Of a stretch of DNA of 57,028 nucleotides, positions 54,353 to 57,028 are shown piece after piece. A program made the translations under genes and the position numbers. Numbering within the stretch: the stretch's first letter is position 1; the number at the start of each line of letters is the position of its first letter. The notes under the pieces are model-generated. The model was given only the letters and a program-made list of their open reading frames with translations, did not search any database and was not told the DNA's origin. Source of the stretch: Hirudo medicinalis (Eukaryota > Annelida > Clitellata > Hirudinida > Hirudinidae); the NCBI GenBank assembly GCA_011800805.1, contig MPNW01000367.1, forward strand, positions 4,789-61,816, written 5' to 3'.

Positions 54353-56864
54353 GCCCGTCACTTGGCCAACAATCGATGATGATGATGATTTGATGACAGT
54401 GACGACGATGTACAGGAGGCTGAGGAGAAGGTCGATAATGTTCGGTTAAAGATGCGTGGACTTTGCTGGAGAGCAAAAATGAGTAAGCAGAACAAACATG
54501 CCTGCGAATGAATGAGTGACGGACGAATGGATGGAAGGATGAATGAATAGACCAAAGAATGGATGATGGAAGGATGAATGAAAAGAACAAAGAATGGATG
54601 GATTGATTGATGATTTATTTATTTACTCGATTAAAGTCCGTTGCAAAACTAAGATGATTTGGACTGGATGGATGGATGGATGGATGGATGGATGGATGGA
54701 TAGATAAATGAATGAATTAATTAATGGATGGATGGGTGGATGGATTAGCGGGATGAGTGAGGCTTACCCAGGACACCGAGTATGATAAATTGGACAAAAA
54801 CTGGTTGGAAGTGAAAATGAATTCGACATGGAAGGATTGGATTTCATTTGGAACTTCTCCCATGTAAATTAACTTTGACGATGTAGACCTCGATGATGAC
54901 GACTACGATGATGGATGGCAGTACAAGAAATGCACCGTACAAAGTACTATGAAATCTACTGGCCAAATCTTGTTCAAATTCCTCTGTGGTAGCGAGAAGG
55001 AATTTTACAGAGGGGAAAATTTTCTGGGCGAAAATAAATAATTGATGTGGGATCATAATTTGTCGTCATATAGTCTTCGGCTGTCAGCAAGACATTTTGC
55101 AGTTCCCTCAACCTAGTCGCTTGGACCTTTGACGTAAGATTCTGCCAAAACATTCCATTCTGCAGTCATACCAAACTGTATTTATACAAATATGTCATCA
55201 ATTTGTGCCCAACAATTATGACGTAATTAATTTAACTTTGAAACTAATTAACTCAAAATGACTGAATAATTTACGAGATAATTTGCGAGTATGCAACTTT
55301 TATGCAATATAAAAAAAATTCACCACATAGAAGCTGTAGGATTGACCGTTCCGAATGTTGATAAACTTTACGATAAATTGATAAATCCTTTGATTAATCT
55401 TTTAATTAATGATAAACTTTAAAAAAAAAACATTGAAAGGACGCACATATTTTATACTTCAGCCATCTTTATCCATGAATACAAAATGATAATCGCTTGC
55501 ATCGCCTCAATATTAATTAGTACTCGTTAAGTATCATCTTGGAATATTCCTCAGTAATCAAAGAACACAACGGAAGATTGATTCTTAATGTGGATTTGAG
55601 TTTTTGCGATTTTGTTGAGCACGAATTAATATAAAAATGAGACAATATAATAATGAGATAATACAATAATGAGATAATACAATAATGAGATAATATAATA
55701 ATGAGATAATACAATAATAATAAGCAGCACGTTTTGAAAGAATAGGAAAATTAGAAACCACATGAAAGGAGGCAATTAACATTTTTCGCTTTTAAAAATA
55801 CAAAAACTCATCCAGGCCGCGTTGCTATCTTTCAAAATGTTTCGAAATGTTTCAAAATGTTTTGAAATGTTTTTTGAAAAATGATGAAATGTTTCCAAAA
55901 TTGCTTTCGTTTTCTGAACCTTAAAATCCTAGCATTTTCATCTCCAAATGGTTTCTGCATCTCAACTATGGACGCATGTCATTCTAATAAGTTAATAATA
56001 ATAATTATAATATTTCAATAATAATTTTAATACTTTGAAAATAATTTTAATGAGTAATTAAATAATAATTAAGTGATTAATAATACTTAAGTAGTTAAGT
56101 AATAATTGTAATAAGTTAAGTTAATAATAATTTCAATAAGTAAACAATAATTTTAATAAGTCAATAATAGTTTTAATGCATTGAGTTGTTCAATCAACGT
56201 ATATTGAGCGCAAAGAATACAAATTACAGTTAGGAGAGGTTCTTTGTTCGTCGGACCACAGAAGAAGTTGTTCAACTCCAACAAAGTTGTTCCGGAGACC
56301 TGCGTGAGGCTGGGTTTGCACGAGTGGAAATAAATTATGCAGATATGCAAATAGTCAGCCGTTGAAGAAAGAAAAGATTCTGTAAGAAAAACAATAAAAC
56401 AATCCTCCAATGAAAATCTTTCTTTCTTGAAAGCTAATGAATAAACATCTCCTCCGACCTCGACAGGCGCTCTGAATCCATCCGGTTGCAGGTGGAGTGG
56501 ATGGAGGAGACCTCATTAACATACCTCATTATCATAAATTAGCATACGGAAGATTTAAAAGCAATAAAGTAGCGGATACCTCGGCCCAGTAGGCAGGACT
56601 TGATGTATGTCAAGATGGTGGACACTTGAGGCGTGACATGTAAAGTGGATGACATGCTACATTGCACTTGACCTCACCGACATGAAACCGGATGAGTGGA
56701 TGGATGGATGAATGAACAGATGAATAGATGGGTGAAAGGTTGGATGGATGGTAAACAATAACTCGGTGCATGATTTGAGCGATTGAATCAGTTTAGTGAA
56801 TTGCATTTTTAACAGGAAATCGATACATCCTTTTAATTTGACGGTTTGATGCGTGGTTGATTGA
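54353..56864. other. Intergenic/intronic AT-rich DNA with GGAT, 18-bp and AAT repeats
   Basis: GGAT arrays lie at about 54668-54700 and 56697-56750. An 18-bp tandem (unit AATGAGATAATACAATAATG region) lies at about 55636-55715 and AATAAT/TTAATAAG tracts at about 55985-56170. A minus-strand frame at 54844-55056 has a hydrophobic Ile/Val run but is otherwise unsupported. No gene is called. Confidence 0.55.
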
Positions 56865-57028
56865 GTGAATGAATGAATGAATGAATGAATGAATGAATGA
56901 ATGAATGAATGAATGAATGAGTGAATGAATGAATGAATGAATGAATGAATGAATGAATGAATGAATGAATGAATGAATGAATGAATGAATGAATGAATGA
57001 ATGAATGAATGAATGAATGAATGAATGA
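56865..57028. repeat. (GAAT)n tetranucleotide array at window end
   Basis: A nearly pure TGAA/GAAT array with one GTGA interruption near 56921 runs to the window end. Its length beyond the window is unknown. Confidence 0.97.

Noticed and set aside
54844..55056. Minus-strand frame with a hydrophobic Ile/Val run
   Set aside because: Part of the run derives from GTCATCATCG-type repeat, and there are no splice partners or recognisable family.

Overview
This is a eukaryotic, AT-rich animal genomic window. It has spliced genes with GT-AG introns, large intergenic spaces, dense simple-sequence repeats (ATC/GAT trinucleotides, GATT/GAAT/ATCC tetranucleotides, a long TG run) and short assembly gaps (N at 5914, 15215-15369, 54062). 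Gene content and structure point to a bilaterian invertebrate: a mab-21 with introns, a cyclin I, a PRKX-type kinase and an NCAM/Fasciclin II-type adhesion molecule. A lophotrochozoan such as an annelid/leech is my best guess, but this is inference and not proven. No prokaryotic or viral gene set is present.

Layout. 1-9231: no convincing gene; mostly microsatellites, a (TG)n run, an inverted dispersed repeat pair and a tRNA-like SINE near 8.8-9.0 kb. 9232-11700: a cell-surface LRR-Ig receptor (LRR, LRRCT, Ig, one transmembrane segment, Ser-rich tail) in one large exon, plus strand. 11.7-16.8 kb: intergenic, with a decayed LINE reverse-transcriptase 3' fragment beside the large N gap and a foldback-like repeat. 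16787-17551: a small three-exon CS-domain protein (CacyBP/p23-like), plus strand. 20509-22557: a complete three-exon mab-21-like gene (359 aa), plus strand. 22.8-27.5 kb: no gene seen.

28307-30695: a complete six-exon cyclin I gene (353 aa), minus strand. It lies head-to-head with the eight-exon PRKX-type AGC kinase at 31767-37225 (372 aa, plus strand), with about 1.07 kb between start codons. 37913-48994, probably reaching 51964 or beyond: an NCAM/Fasciclin II-like gene on the minus strand, convergent with the kinase. Seventeen phase-consistent exons encode five Ig domains (the first incomplete), two FN3 domains, a transmembrane segment and a short tail. A 45-nt phase-symmetric Ser/Pro-rich juxtamembrane cassette exon candidate is the most interesting new observation. 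49-57 kb: probably the 5' intron(s) of this gene plus repeats.

The genes do not form a pathway. They are a developmental/neuronal mix (mab-21 patterning factor, LRR-Ig receptor, NCAM/Fas2 adhesion molecule) with cell-cycle and signalling genes. All spliced models were built by hand from splice motifs, reading phase and remembered family similarity; no search or RNA evidence was available. I did not find a clearly undescribed biological system; the candidates for novelty are listed with modest scores.
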